From VAXT01 sp038040395 (GTDB lineage: Bacteria > Actinomycetota > Thermoleophilia > Gaiellales > Gaiellaceae): DNA of 64,000 nucleotides. Under the pieces are notes generated by a model. It did no database searches, was not told the origin of the DNA, and saw nothing but the letters and a program-made list of their open reading frames with translations. The stretch's first letter is position 1. Each line of letters begins with the position of its first letter. This document shows, piece after piece, positions 13,548 to 21,678 of the stretch. The position numbers and the translations under genes are program-made. The stretch spans positions 10,400-74,399 of the forward strand of contig JBBPIJ010000012.1 of NCBI GenBank assembly GCA_038040395.1. Direction: 5' to 3'.

Positions 13548-15611
13548 GTGGCGATCACGATCCTCGAAGGCTCGAACTTCTGCATCAGCGACCAGAACGG
13601 TGACTTCACGTTCACGACGAGCGGTCTCTACGCGTTCGACACGCGCTTCCTCTCCCGCCTCGAGCTGACGATCAACGGCGAGCGCCCCCTTCTTCTCTCA
13701 GCCAGCCGCGTGGAGTACTACTCGGCCGCTTTCTACCTACGAAACCCGCTCTCCGGCGAGCTCGTCCAGGATGCGATCTCAATCGCCCGGCACCGGTTCG
13801 TTGGCGAGGGCATGCAGGACCGGGTCCTCATCCAGAACCAGAGCATGGAGAAGGTCGGCTTCGAGGTCGCAGTCGAGTTCGGCAACGACTTCGCGGACAT
13901 CTTCGCGGTCAAGAACTTCGACTTCGCGCTCGGCGACCCGCTCAAGGCGCTTCCGCTTCCGGATCTGGCAGAGGCGCGCTACGAGGAGGCCGAGAACCAG
14001 TTCGTCATGGAGGACGAGACCTTTCCTGCGCGGACGCAGGTGATCTTCTCGGAACGCGGCCATGTCGAGCCGCATCAGATGCGGTACTGGATCGAGCTCG
14101 AGCCGCGCGCGAGCTGGGAGCTCGAAATCGACGTCGTCCCCTCGCTGGAGCGCGAGGAGGTCCGAGCCCAGGTCGCCCACCGGCGCTTCGGAGAGGAGCG
14201 CGAGCGTGTCGTGGCTTCACTCACGGCGTGGAACCTACGGGTCCCCAAGCTGCGTTCGACGTGGGACGACATGGACCACGCGTACCCCCGCTCGGTCGCG
14301 GACCTCGCCTCGCTGCGCCTCCGCGGCGGGAACGGGCTCGGCAACCTGCCGGCGGCGGGAATGCCGTGGTTCATGACGGTCTTCGGACGCGACACGTTGA
14401 TCACGTGCCTCCAGACGCTCATGTTCGGGACGGAGCTCGCCCAGAGCGCCCTCGAGGTCCTCGCCGAGCTCCAGGCGACCGAGGACGACCCTTCGATCGA
14501 CGCCGAGCCCGGGAAGATCGTCCACGAGATTCGCCGCGGCAAGGCCGCGAAGAACTGGTTCGCCTCGTACTACGGCACGATCGACGCCACACCCCTGTAC
14601 CTCATCCTTCTCTCCGAGGTCTGGCGCTGGACGGACGACGCCGCGCTCGCCCGCCGGTTCAAGGAGCCGGCCATGCGCGCGCTCGGCTGGATCGATGAGT
14701 GGGGAGACCGGGACGGCGACGGCTTCATCGAGTATGGGAAGCGGAGCGAGACGGGGCTCGAGAACCAGTCCTGGAAAGACTCGTGGGACTCGCAGCGCTT
14801 CTCGGACGGCTCGCTGGCGAAGGCTCCGATCGCGCCCGTCGAGGCACAGGGCTACGTCTACGACGCCAAGCGGCGCATGGCTGAGCTTGCCCGAGAGGTC
14901 TGGCGCGAGCGAGAGCTGGCCGAGCGGCTGGACCGGGAGGCCGACGAGCTTCGAGAGCGCTTCGACCAAGCTTTCTGGACCGATGCGCGAGGCGGCTACT
15001 ACGTCCTGGCGCTGGACGGCGAGAAGCGGCAGGTCGACTCGCTCTGCTCGAACGTCGGGCACCTGCTCTGGAGCGGGATCGTCAAGCCCGACCGGGTCGA
15101 CCAGGTCGTGGACCGGCTCATGGGGCCGGATCTGTGGTCCGGTTGGGGCGTCCGCACGATGTCGTCGGCCGATGCGGGCTTCAACCCGCTCTCGTACCAC
15201 AACGGCACCGTCTGGCCCCACGACAATTCCCTCATCGCCTGGGGCCTCGCACGCTACGCGCGCTGGCAGGAGGCGCAGCGCATCATCCGCAGGATGCTGA
15301 ACGCCGCCGGCCACTTCGAGTACCAACTGCCCGAGGTCTTCGCCGGGCTCCCGCGGTCCGAGACCCCGTTTCCAATCGCGTATCCCACGGCCGCAAGGCC
15401 ACAGGCCTGGGCAGCGGGCGCTCCAGTCCTTCTCCTGCAGATCCTGCTGGGGCTCCAGCCCGACCGTAGGCAGTTCCACCTACGGTCGATCATGCCGCTC
15501 GAGCTCCCGACCTGGGTCGGCTCCGTTCGGCTGACGGGGATTCGCGCTTTCGACAAGGTATGGGACGTGCGGGTCGAGAATGCGAAGGTCCAGGTTGCAG
15601 AAGGTGAGTGA
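13548..15611 (+). CDS. Glycogen-debranching-like / amylo-alpha-1,6-glucosidase family protein
   Basis: A 687-residue protein. An N-terminal beta domain of the GDE_N_bis type (residues about 10-200, ILEGSNFCISDQNGDF) is followed by an (alpha/alpha)6 glycosidase domain. Landmarks include WFMTVFGRDTLIT, SWKDSWDSQRFSDG, SYHNGTVWPHDNSLIAWG and AYPTAARPQAWAAGAP. It likely acts on alpha-glucan or related oligosaccharides in the cytoplasm; exact specificity cannot be read. The GTG start at 13548 follows the SDR stop by one base. It overlaps the next gene by 8 bases, indicating an operon with the glycosyltransferase. Confidence 0.87.
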   Translation: MAITILEGSNFCISDQNGDFTFTTSGLYAFDTRFLSRLELTINGERPLLLSASRVEYYSAAFYLRNPLSGELVQDAISIARHRFVGEGMQDRVLIQNQSMEKVGFEVAVEFGNDFADIFAVKNFDFALGDPLKALPLPDLAEARYEEAENQFVMEDETFPARTQVIFSERGHVEPHQMRYWIELEPRASWELEIDVVPSLEREEVRAQVAHRRFGEERERVVASLTAWNLRVPKLRSTWDDMDHAYPRSVADLASLRLRGGNGLGNLPAAGMPWFMTVFGRDTLITCLQTLMFGTELAQSALEVLAELQATEDDPSIDAEPGKIVHEIRRGKAAKNWFASYYGTIDATPLYLILLSEVWRWTDDAALARRFKEPAMRALGWIDEWGDRDGDGFIEYGKRSETGLENQSWKDSWDSQRFSDGSLAKAPIAPVEAQGYVYDAKRRMAELAREVWRERELAERLDREADELRERFDQAFWTDARGGYYVLALDGEKRQVDSLCSNVGHLLWSGIVKPDRVDQVVDRLMGPDLWSGWGVRTMSSADAGFNPLSYHNGTVWPHDNSLIAWGLARYARWQEAQRIIRRMLNAAGHFEYQLPEVFAGLPRSETPFPIAYPTAARPQAWAAGAPVLLLQILLGLQPDRRQFHLRSIMPLELPTWVGSVRLTGIRAFDKVWDVRVENAKVQVAEGE

Positions 15612-16647
15612 GAAGTTGCGCATCGCGGTCCTGTCCCCGGTCTGGTTTGCCGTGCCGCCGACCGGTTACGGCGGCATCGAGCTCGTTGTCTCCCTCCTCA
15701 GTGACGGGCTCGTCGACGCGGGCCACGACGTCACGCTCTTCGCCTCGGGCGACTCGCTGACGAAAGCGAATCTCTCCTACGTCTTCCAGGTGGCGCCGAG
15801 CGAGCTGATCGGCCGTACGCTGCCCGAGATCCGGCACGCGCTGGCCTGCTACGAGCGAGCCGACGAGTTCGACGTCATCAACGACCACTCGGGAATCCCG
15901 GCCGCGGCCCTTGGCGGCCTCGTCGACACGCCGGTCGTGCACACCGTGCACGGGCCGCTCGACACCCACGAGGCACAGCACGCCTACAGCTCGATCGCCG
16001 AGGTCTCACCGGGCGTGGGCCTGATCTCGATCTCGGAGAACCAGCGGCGCCCCATGCCCGACCTCCCGTGGGTGGCGACGATTCCGAACGCAATCGACCT
16101 CTCGCTCTACCCCTGCAAGCCGCACCCCGGCGACTATCTCCTCTTCCTCGGGCGCTTCAGCCCCGACAAGGGCGCGCACCGGGCAATTGCCGTCGCGATG
16201 GATCTCGACATGCCCCTGAAGCTGGCCGGCAAGAATCGGGAGCCGAAGGAGCGGCAGTACTTCGCGGAGTTCGTCGAGCCCCATCTCGGTCACGGCGGGA
16301 TCGAGTACCTCGGCGAGGTCTCGCACGGTGAGAAGGTCGAGCTGCTCCAGGACGCGCGGGCGACGCTCTTTCCGATCGAGTGGGAAGAGCCGTTCGGGCT
16401 CGTCATGGTCGAGTCGATGGCCTGTGGGACGCCGGTGATCGCGACCCGCCACGGAGCGGTCGCCGAGGTGATCGAGCACGGGCGCAGCGGCATCATCGTC
16501 GACAACTACCGCCAGATGGCCGAGGCCCTCGAGCAGGCGGACGCGCTGGATCCGTTCGAGTGCCGCCGGTATGTCGAAGAGCGCTTCGCCCCGGAGCGCA
16601 TGGTCGGCGACTACGTCGACGCCTACACGGCCGCTTTGTCCCAGTAG
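15604..16647 (+). CDS. Glycosyltransferase family 4 (GT-B)
   Basis: About 347 residues from GTG 15604 (an ATG at 15580 would add 8). N-terminal domain begins LRIAVLSPVWFAVPPTGYGGIE, with a glycine-rich acceptor-side loop. The C-terminal domain has YLLFLGRFSPDKGAHRAI and the EX7E-type motif in FPIEWEEPFGLVMVESMACGTPVIA, characteristic of retaining GT4 enzymes using nucleotide sugars. The start overlaps the debranching gene's stop by 8 bases, pointing to translational coupling and a shared role in glucan or glycoconjugate metabolism (inference). Its 3' end overlaps the convergent MBL gene by 25 bases. Confidence 0.9.
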   Translation: MSEKLRIAVLSPVWFAVPPTGYGGIELVVSLLSDGLVDAGHDVTLFASGDSLTKANLSYVFQVAPSELIGRTLPEIRHALACYERADEFDVINDHSGIPAAALGGLVDTPVVHTVHGPLDTHEAQHAYSSIAEVSPGVGLISISENQRRPMPDLPWVATIPNAIDLSLYPCKPHPGDYLLFLGRFSPDKGAHRAIAVAMDLDMPLKLAGKNREPKERQYFAEFVEPHLGHGGIEYLGEVSHGEKVELLQDARATLFPIEWEEPFGLVMVESMACGTPVIATRHGAVAEVIEHGRSGIIVDNYRQMAEALEQADALDPFECRRYVEERFAPERMVGDYVDAYTAALSQ

Positions 16648-17474
16648 CGCCTGAGTCCCCGGTAGGACTGCCAGAGCGGAGCGGCCCGCTCGTAGTACGG
16701 CGCCTGACCCACCTCGTCCTCGAGGTCGGCGCGGGCCGCTTCGACGAACTCGTCCTCGGTCATCCCCTGGCGTACTCGCTGGGCCCACAGGCGAAGCTGT
16801 CGCCGGAGCCTCCGCAGGTGATCCCGGGGTTGCTCGACGACACCGAAGTGGATCAGGGCGAGCCGCTCCGGCGCGCGGAGCTCGATCTCGTCGATCGTCC
16901 GCTCCCAGCCGTCGAGGTCGACATCCGGCGGCGGAGCTACCGGCAGGATGTGGCGGTCGGGAACGATGCGCACCCCCGCGGCGTCGCCCGCGTACAGCGT
17001 GCCTTCCCGATCCAGATAGCAGACATGGTGCGAGGCATGGCCGGGCGAGGGGAAGCAGGCAAGCCCGAGCACGTCGGCCCCGACCACGTGAACGTTCTCC
17101 GCCGGTACCGGCGCGAGTTCTCCCCAGAGCGAGTCGAACTCGTCCCCGTACAGGCGGCGAGCGCTGTGCTCGAGACGGCTCGGATCGACGAGGTGCGGCG
17201 CCCCGATCTCCGACACGTGCACCTGGAGCCCTGGGTGCTCGCGAACGAGCGAACCGGCGGCGCCCGCGTGGTCGAGATGGATGTGCGAGAGCAGCAGGTG
17301 GTCGACGTCCGTGAGGGCTAGCCCGCGCTCCGCGAGCCGCTCCTTGAGGGCGGGCAGGCACGTCGTGGGCCCGCAGTCGTTGAGCGCGAGCCCGCCACTG
17401 GTCTCGAGGAGGTAGACGCCGATGACCCGCTCGTCGCCCTGATGGTGGAGGTCAATAGGATCCGGCGCAGTCAC
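16623..17474 (-). CDS. MBL-fold metallo-hydrolase
   Basis: A 283-residue metallo-beta-lactamase superfamily hydrolase. The metal site motif is SHIHLDHAG, with later ligands in SPGHASHHVCY, AGDAAG and LIHFGV. A helical C-terminal extension (residues about 215-283) resembles the DNA-binding-like tail of the LACTB2/glyoxalase II-like group. Substrate is unknown. The GTG at 17474 is 16 bases downstream of the two-hairpin element at 17490-17601, and no Shine-Dalgarno sequence is evident between them. Confidence 0.88.
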   Translation of the reverse strand: MTAPDPIDLHHQGDERVIGVYLLETSGGLALNDCGPTTCLPALKERLAERGLALTDVDHLLLSHIHLDHAGAAGSLVREHPGLQVHVSEIGAPHLVDPSRLEHSARRLYGDEFDSLWGELAPVPAENVHVVGADVLGLACFPSPGHASHHVCYLDREGTLYAGDAAGVRIVPDRHILPVAPPPDVDLDGWERTIDEIELRAPERLALIHFGVVEQPRDHLRRLRRQLRLWAQRVRQGMTEDEFVEAARADLEDEVGQAPYYERAAPLWQSYRGLRRYWDKAAV

Positions 17475-17489
17475 GCGCCGGATCCTAGA

Positions 17490-17601
17490 GGTCCCGGGCC
17501 ACGGCCCGGGACTCGCCGAAAGTGCTTCGCACTGTCCGCGACTTAAAGCACGCCAGCCGCGGAAGGGCTCCTCGGTTTCCCCCGCCCATCCCGAGGTCGA
17601 G
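17490..17601 (-). repeat. Two-hairpin leader-like repeat element, copy A
   Basis: On the minus strand, reading towards the MBL gene: a GC-rich tail containing GGGATGGGCGGG, then hairpin 1 (17513-17525 with 17529-17541, imperfect), then hairpin 2 (GTCCCGGGCC with GGCCCGGGAC, 17491-17510). Then comes a 16-base gap to the GTG at 17474. It is the most diverged of three copies in the window. Confidence 0.7.
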
Positions 17602-17631
17602 CTATGGGCTGCTCCTGGAAGCAGCCCATAG
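17602..17631 (-). terminator. Perfect 12-bp hairpin after the secreted-protein gene
   Basis: CTATGGGCTGCT (17602-17613) pairs perfectly with 17620-17631 around the loop CCTGGA. It lies 15 bases beyond the stop of the gene ending at 17647. There is no long T-tract, but position and stem strength suggest a terminator. Confidence 0.6.
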
Positions 17632-17646
17632 TCGGTGGGCCGGCGG

Positions 17647-18234
17647 TCAGGCTGCGGCGTCTCGCGAGAAGCGGCGCCTCATGGCGATCGTCGCTGCTCC
17701 CAGGAGCAGCAACACCACGATGAGCGCGCCGAGCTTTCCGGTCGAGAAGAACCCGGCAGAGCTGGAGTCCCGCGCCGCGGCGGCAGCAGTCTTCGGCAGG
17801 CCGGCGGCGACGAGGGTGTCCTTGAGCAGCGGCGACTCGAACCAGCCGCCGTGGGTCGTGGAGTCGAAGATCTCCTGCCCTTCTGGCATATAGGTCACAG
17901 CCGAAGGGCTCGCGTAGGGATAGAGGTCCTGGCTGATGTCGAACGAGTCGTTCTCGGGGCCCGGGACCGTGTACGCGATCTTGTACTTCGGGCCGAGATC
18001 TCCCTTTGGCCTTCCGGGCAGCAGCGGGTCAGGCTCCTGGCCGAAGGCTGCGGGGAAGAAACCCGCCTGCTCTGCAAAGCTCATGAGCGGCGAGCCTTCC
18101 TCCTCGGGGCCGGTGATGGTGATCGCCTTGCCGAGGCCTGGCCCCGTGATCGACGCTTCGGACGGCCCCTTGGCGATCGCCGCGGCAGGCAGCGTAAGCG
18201 CGACGAGCGAGGCGAGCACGAGCAAGCGCTTCAT
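17647..18234 (-). CDS. Hypothetical secreted protein with C-terminal membrane anchor
   Basis: 195 residues. ATG 18234 follows AAAGGAG by 7-8 bases. A clear signal peptide (MKRLLVLASLVALTLPAAAIA) is followed by an exported domain of about 130 residues with no recognised family (ITGPGLGKAITITGPEE, YPYASPSAVTYMPEGQEIF). Near the end, LGALIVVLLLLGAATIA is a transmembrane helix capped by MRRRFSRDAAA. It would be a surface domain anchored at its C-terminus with a short positively charged cytoplasmic tail. Function is unknown; its hairpin terminator isolates it from neighbours. Confidence 0.8.
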   Translation of the reverse strand: MKRLLVLASLVALTLPAAAIAKGPSEASITGPGLGKAITITGPEEEGSPLMSFAEQAGFFPAAFGQEPDPLLPGRPKGDLGPKYKIAYTVPGPENDSFDISQDLYPYASPSAVTYMPEGQEIFDSTTHGGWFESPLLKDTLVAAGLPKTAAAAARDSSSAGFFSTGKLGALIVVLLLLGAATIAMRRRFSRDAAA

Positions 18235-18304
18235 GATGAGCTCCTTTCGAGTTGCATCTGGCACCTCTACACCGCAGGTCGAGAACAGGTTCCCGACTGC
18301 GGGC

Positions 18305-19456
18305 TCAGGCGCCGGCTGCGGCGGTGGAGCGAACGAGCGCGCTTTCGAGGTCGGCGACCAGGTCGTCGACCGACTCGATGCCGACCGAGAGGCGCACGAG
18401 GTTGCGCGGGCACGCGAAGGGAGCGTCGGCCGTCGACGCGTGGGTCATGCGCGCCGGATGTTCGATCAGGCTCTCGACTCCGCCGAGGGACTCTGCGAGC
18501 GTCCAGATCTTCGTCCGCGCGACGAGCTCGACTGCCTCTTCCTCGGAGGCGACGAGGAACGAGATCATCCCTCCGAAATCGCTCATCTGGCGCTCGGCGA
18601 TCTCGTGTCCGGGGTGGCTCGGCAGGCCCGGGTAGAGCACCTGCTCGACCGACTGGTGCGACTGGAGGTATTCGGCAACTCGGCGCGCGTTCTCGCAGTG
18701 GCGCTCCATCCGCACCGCGAGCGTCTTCAGCCCGCGCAGGACGAGCCACGAGTCGAAGGGTCCCGGCACGCCTCCGAGCGACTTCTGGAGGAAGTACAGG
18801 CGCTCCGCGATCGTCGGGTCGTTCGTCGCGACGAAGCCGCCGATGAGATCCGAGTGCCCGCCGATGTATTTCGTCGTCGAGTGCAGAACGATGTCCGCGC
18901 CAAGCTCCAGAGGGCGCTGGAGGTACGGACTCGCAAAGGTGTTGTCGACGACGACGATCGCTCCCACGGCGTGCGCGGCTTCGGCAGCGGCCTTGATGTC
19001 GATCACGTTCAGCAGCGGGTTCGTCGGCGACTCGAGCCAGACGATCCGCGTCCGCTCGTCCAGGTGCGCGGCGAGGTTCGTGTTGATCTCGTCGGCCGAG
19101 ATGAAGTCGATGTCGTAGCCCTTCGGCTGGTAGACCTGCGAGAAGAGCCGGTAGACGCCGCCGTAGACGTCGTTCACCGAGACGACGCGCTCGTTCGGAT
19201 GGACGAGGTGCATCACCGTCGTCGTCGCGGCCATGCCCGAAGCGAAGGCGACTCCGTGCTCGGCGCTCTCGAGCGAGGCGAGGCAAATCTGCAGCGCCGT
19301 CCGCGTCGGGTTCGCCACGCGCGAGTAGTCGTAGCCCTTGTGCTCGCCGACCGCGTCCTGCGCGTAGGTGGACGTCTGGTAGATCGGGACGACGACCGCC
19401 CCGGTCGCCGGATCCGGCTCCTGCCCGTCGTGGATCGCGCGTGTCTCGAAATCCAT
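18305..19456 (-). CDS. metB: Cystathionine gamma-lyase / gamma-synthase (PLP, Cys/Met metabolism)
   Basis: A 383-residue fold-type I PLP enzyme. The N-terminus is TRAIHDGQEPDPATGAVVVPIYQTSTY, the phosphate-binding segment YSRVANPTRTALQ, Asp in VVVDNTFASPYLQ, the Schiff-base Lys in HSTTKYIGGHSD, and the C-terminal VRLSVGIESVDDL. Gamma-lyase and gamma-synthase cannot be separated by sight. Being last in an operon led by cystathionine beta-synthase favours lyase activity, completing homocysteine-to-cysteine reverse transsulfuration. It starts 9 bases after the upstream YcaQ-like gene. Confidence 0.92.
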   Translation of the reverse strand: MDFETRAIHDGQEPDPATGAVVVPIYQTSTYAQDAVGEHKGYDYSRVANPTRTALQICLASLESAEHGVAFASGMAATTTVMHLVHPNERVVSVNDVYGGVYRLFSQVYQPKGYDIDFISADEINTNLAAHLDERTRIVWLESPTNPLLNVIDIKAAAEAAHAVGAIVVVDNTFASPYLQRPLELGADIVLHSTTKYIGGHSDLIGGFVATNDPTIAERLYFLQKSLGGVPGPFDSWLVLRGLKTLAVRMERHCENARRVAEYLQSHQSVEQVLYPGLPSHPGHEIAERQMSDFGGMISFLVASEEEAVELVARTKIWTLAESLGGVESLIEHPARMTHASTADAPFACPRNLVRLSVGIESVDDLVADLESALVRSTAAAGA

Positions 19457-19465
19457 GCCTAGATC

Positions 19466-20620
19466 TTAGTTGCGCAGGCTGTCGCGCCAGGCGGGCGGCA
19501 CTTTTCGGGAGTACGCGATCTCGTCCGCGCCGAGCCACTCGCCCAGTCGCTCGATCGCCCGCGCGATCGCAGGCCCCGCGCCCTCCGGTGCCGCTTCCTC
19601 CGCGTAGACCGCGTTCACCCGGAACACGTTCGCCGTACGGTCCATCGTCGGGTCGACCCGCCCGATCAAGCGATCGCCGTGGAGGATCGGGAGCACGAAG
19701 AACCCGAACTCGCGCTTGTCCTTCGGGACATAGATCTCGAGCCGGAAGCGGAAGCCGAAGAGCGCGTGCGTCCGCTCGCGGTTTCGGATCAGCGGATCGA
19801 ACGGGGAGAGAAGCGTCGTCTTCCGCGAGCGCCACGGCTCGGCAGCCGGGTGAACCAGCCGCGTCCGCAGACCTTCGACCTCCGCCACGCGACCGATCTG
19901 CTGGGCAGCCTTCTCGATCCCCGGGTAGGGGCCGCCGACGAAGGGCTCGTCCCGAACCTCTCGAGGCGTTGCGACGCCGAGGCCGCGCAGCGAGCGATCG
20001 GCCGCCCGGCGCACTACCTCCGGCAGCGGTGGGGACTTCGACTTTCGCAGGCGCTCGGGGACCACCCGCTCCGCCACGTCCCATAACCGCTGGTTTCCTT
20101 GACGCTTCGAAACGAGCACCTTGCCCTGCAGAGAGAGAAACTCGAGCAGCCGGGTGAGGTTGCGATCGTTCGTCCAGCCGGTCGACTCCCAGGGGCGCAT
20201 TGCGCCGACCGCGAGATCGCGCGAGGCAAGATGGCCGTTTCGACGGAGCTGGGCGATGATCTGGCGCTGCGCGGTGGCGTTGTCCTTCAACCAGGTCCTG
20301 ATACTCCGGTTCCAGTCCGGAGGGCCGTACGCTGGGAAGCGGCGCATTGCCGACCGGTGGAGGGGAAAGTCCCCGGTCGGCACGATCGCGGCGGAGTACT
20401 CGTAGAGCTCGCGCTCGTCGAGCAGGCGCCGCAGCTCCTCGACGGAGTAGCTCCCGAGCCGGCTCCAGAGGACGAGCAGGTGATTGCGCTCGACCGCGCG
20501 CGTCGGGTCGAGCTGGAGGTAGCCGATGCGCCGAACGACCTCCAGAATCGACGTCCCGCGCGTCGGGAGCAGCTGCCCTGCGACGGCCATGCGGCGCGCG
20601 TCTGCGAGGGAGAGCTTCAT
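19466..20620 (-). CDS. YcaQ-type DNA glycosylase-like winged-helix protein, paralogue 1
   Basis: A 384-residue protein of the AlkZ/YcaQ (HTH_42) family. Members are base-excision glycosylases that unhook interstrand crosslinks or remove bulky alkyl bases. The catalytic motif region reads GYLQLDP, giving Gln36-Leu-Asp38, the Q-x-D form typical of YcaQ rather than the Q-x-Q of AlkZ. Other family blocks are HLLVLWSRLGSY and LLSPFDPLIRNRERTHALFGF. It lies between its paralogue (5-base gap) and the cystathionine lyase gene (9-base gap), so it is an operon member. The substrate is not known. Confidence 0.85.
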   Translation of the reverse strand: MKLSLADARRMAVAGQLLPTRGTSILEVVRRIGYLQLDPTRAVERNHLLVLWSRLGSYSVEELRRLLDERELYEYSAAIVPTGDFPLHRSAMRRFPAYGPPDWNRSIRTWLKDNATAQRQIIAQLRRNGHLASRDLAVGAMRPWESTGWTNDRNLTRLLEFLSLQGKVLVSKRQGNQRLWDVAERVVPERLRKSKSPPLPEVVRRAADRSLRGLGVATPREVRDEPFVGGPYPGIEKAAQQIGRVAEVEGLRTRLVHPAAEPWRSRKTTLLSPFDPLIRNRERTHALFGFRFRLEIYVPKDKREFGFFVLPILHGDRLIGRVDPTMDRTANVFRVNAVYAEEAAPEGAGPAIARAIERLGEWLGADEIAYSRKVPPAWRDSLRN

Positions 20621-20625
20621 CGATC

Positions 20626-21678
20626 TCAGTTACACAGGCTTTCGCGCCACACAGGCGGCACCCGGCGACCGTAGGAGACCTGTTTGGCACCGAGCCATTT
20701 CGCCAGGCTGCTCACAGCGCGGGCGATCCCCGGGCCTGCCTCCGCCGGAGCGCCGGGCTCGGCGAAGACGCCCTTGACGTGCAGTGCCTCGGCCTTGCGG
20801 TCGTAGACCGGCTCGATTCGCCCGATGATCCGGTCGCCCCGCAGGATCGGAAGGACGTAGTACCCGTATTCGCGCTTCGCCTTCGGCACGTACATCTCGA
20901 GCCGGTAGAAGAAGTCCCAGAGCGCCTCGGCTCGGTCGCGGTCATGCACGAGCCTGTCGAACGGCGAGAGGAACGTGACCCGGGTCCCGACCCGGCCGTC
21001 CACGGCGTCGGGGTGAGCGACGAGGCGTCCCTTCTCGAGCCGAACGCCGAGCGCGCGGAAACGCTTCTCGTCGAGGAGTCGCTTCGCTTCGGCCATCGGC
21101 ACCGTGTCCGTTTCCGGGTACCAGCGCTCCGCGAGGTCCCAGAGCCGCTGGCCGCTCCGTCGGCCGGCTACGGCGATCCGGCCTCGACGGCTGAGAAGCT
21201 CCAGCATCCACGTCAGCTGGGCCCGGGTGCCCCACCAGACGGTGCGCTCGTCGGCGCGGGCGGCGTGGTGCTCGAGCTCCCGCGAGAGCAGCGGGCCGCG
21301 CTCCCTGAGCTCGCGGAGCACGTACCTGCGGAGACCCGCCTGCTCCTTCAAGAACTCCTTCGCCCAGCGCTGCCACTTCAGGTGACCCCAGCGTTCGCGC
21401 ATCCGCGCACGGATGAGCGGCAGGTCCTCGATCGGCCAGATGAACGCGTTCCACTCGAAGAGCTTCTTCTCCTCCCACAGTAGCCGGTCGAGCTCGGCCC
21501 GGTCGTACTGACCGAGCCTGCTCCAGAGGACGAGGTACTGCGGCGGCGCCACGGTCGAGATCGGATCCATCTGGAGGAACCCGAGCCGTCGGACAGTGGA
21601 GAGGATGTCGGTCGCCGAGCCGTCGAGGAGCTGAGCGCGCACGGCGATGCGCCGCGCTTCGACTGGCGTGACCTCCAT
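20626..21678 (-). CDS. YcaQ-type DNA glycosylase-like winged-helix protein, paralogue 2
   Basis: A 350-residue paralogue of the gene at 19466. It has the same Q-x-D motif (LGFLQMDPIS, Gln36 and Asp38) and the blocks YLVLWSRLGQYD, TFLSPFDRLVHDRDRAEALWDF, YVPKAKREYGYYVLPIL and GRIEPVYDRKA. Tandem position and shared C-terminal ending (RVPPVWRESLCN against KVPPAWRDSLRN) point to duplication followed by divergence. ATG 21678 directly abuts the stop codon of cystathionine beta-synthase, so translation is likely coupled to it. Confidence 0.85.
   Translation of the reverse strand: MEVTPVEARRIAVRAQLLDGSATDILSTVRRLGFLQMDPISTVAPPQYLVLWSRLGQYDRAELDRLLWEEKKLFEWNAFIWPIEDLPLIRARMRERWGHLKWQRWAKEFLKEQAGLRRYVLRELRERGPLLSRELEHHAARADERTVWWGTRAQLTWMLELLSRRGRIAVAGRRSGQRLWDLAERWYPETDTVPMAEAKRLLDEKRFRALGVRLEKGRLVAHPDAVDGRVGTRVTFLSPFDRLVHDRDRAEALWDFFYRLEMYVPKAKREYGYYVLPILRGDRIIGRIEPVYDRKAEALHVKGVFAEPGAPAEAGPGIARAVSSLAKWLGAKQVSYGRRVPPVWRESLCN

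Noticed and set aside
18267..20690. Very long minus-strand open frame (over 800 codons) across the cystathionine lyase and YcaQ-like genes
   Set aside because: It is an out-of-frame shadow of two convincing genes; translation is Arg/Ala/Pro/Gly-rich with no family motif, a typical by-product of high GC.
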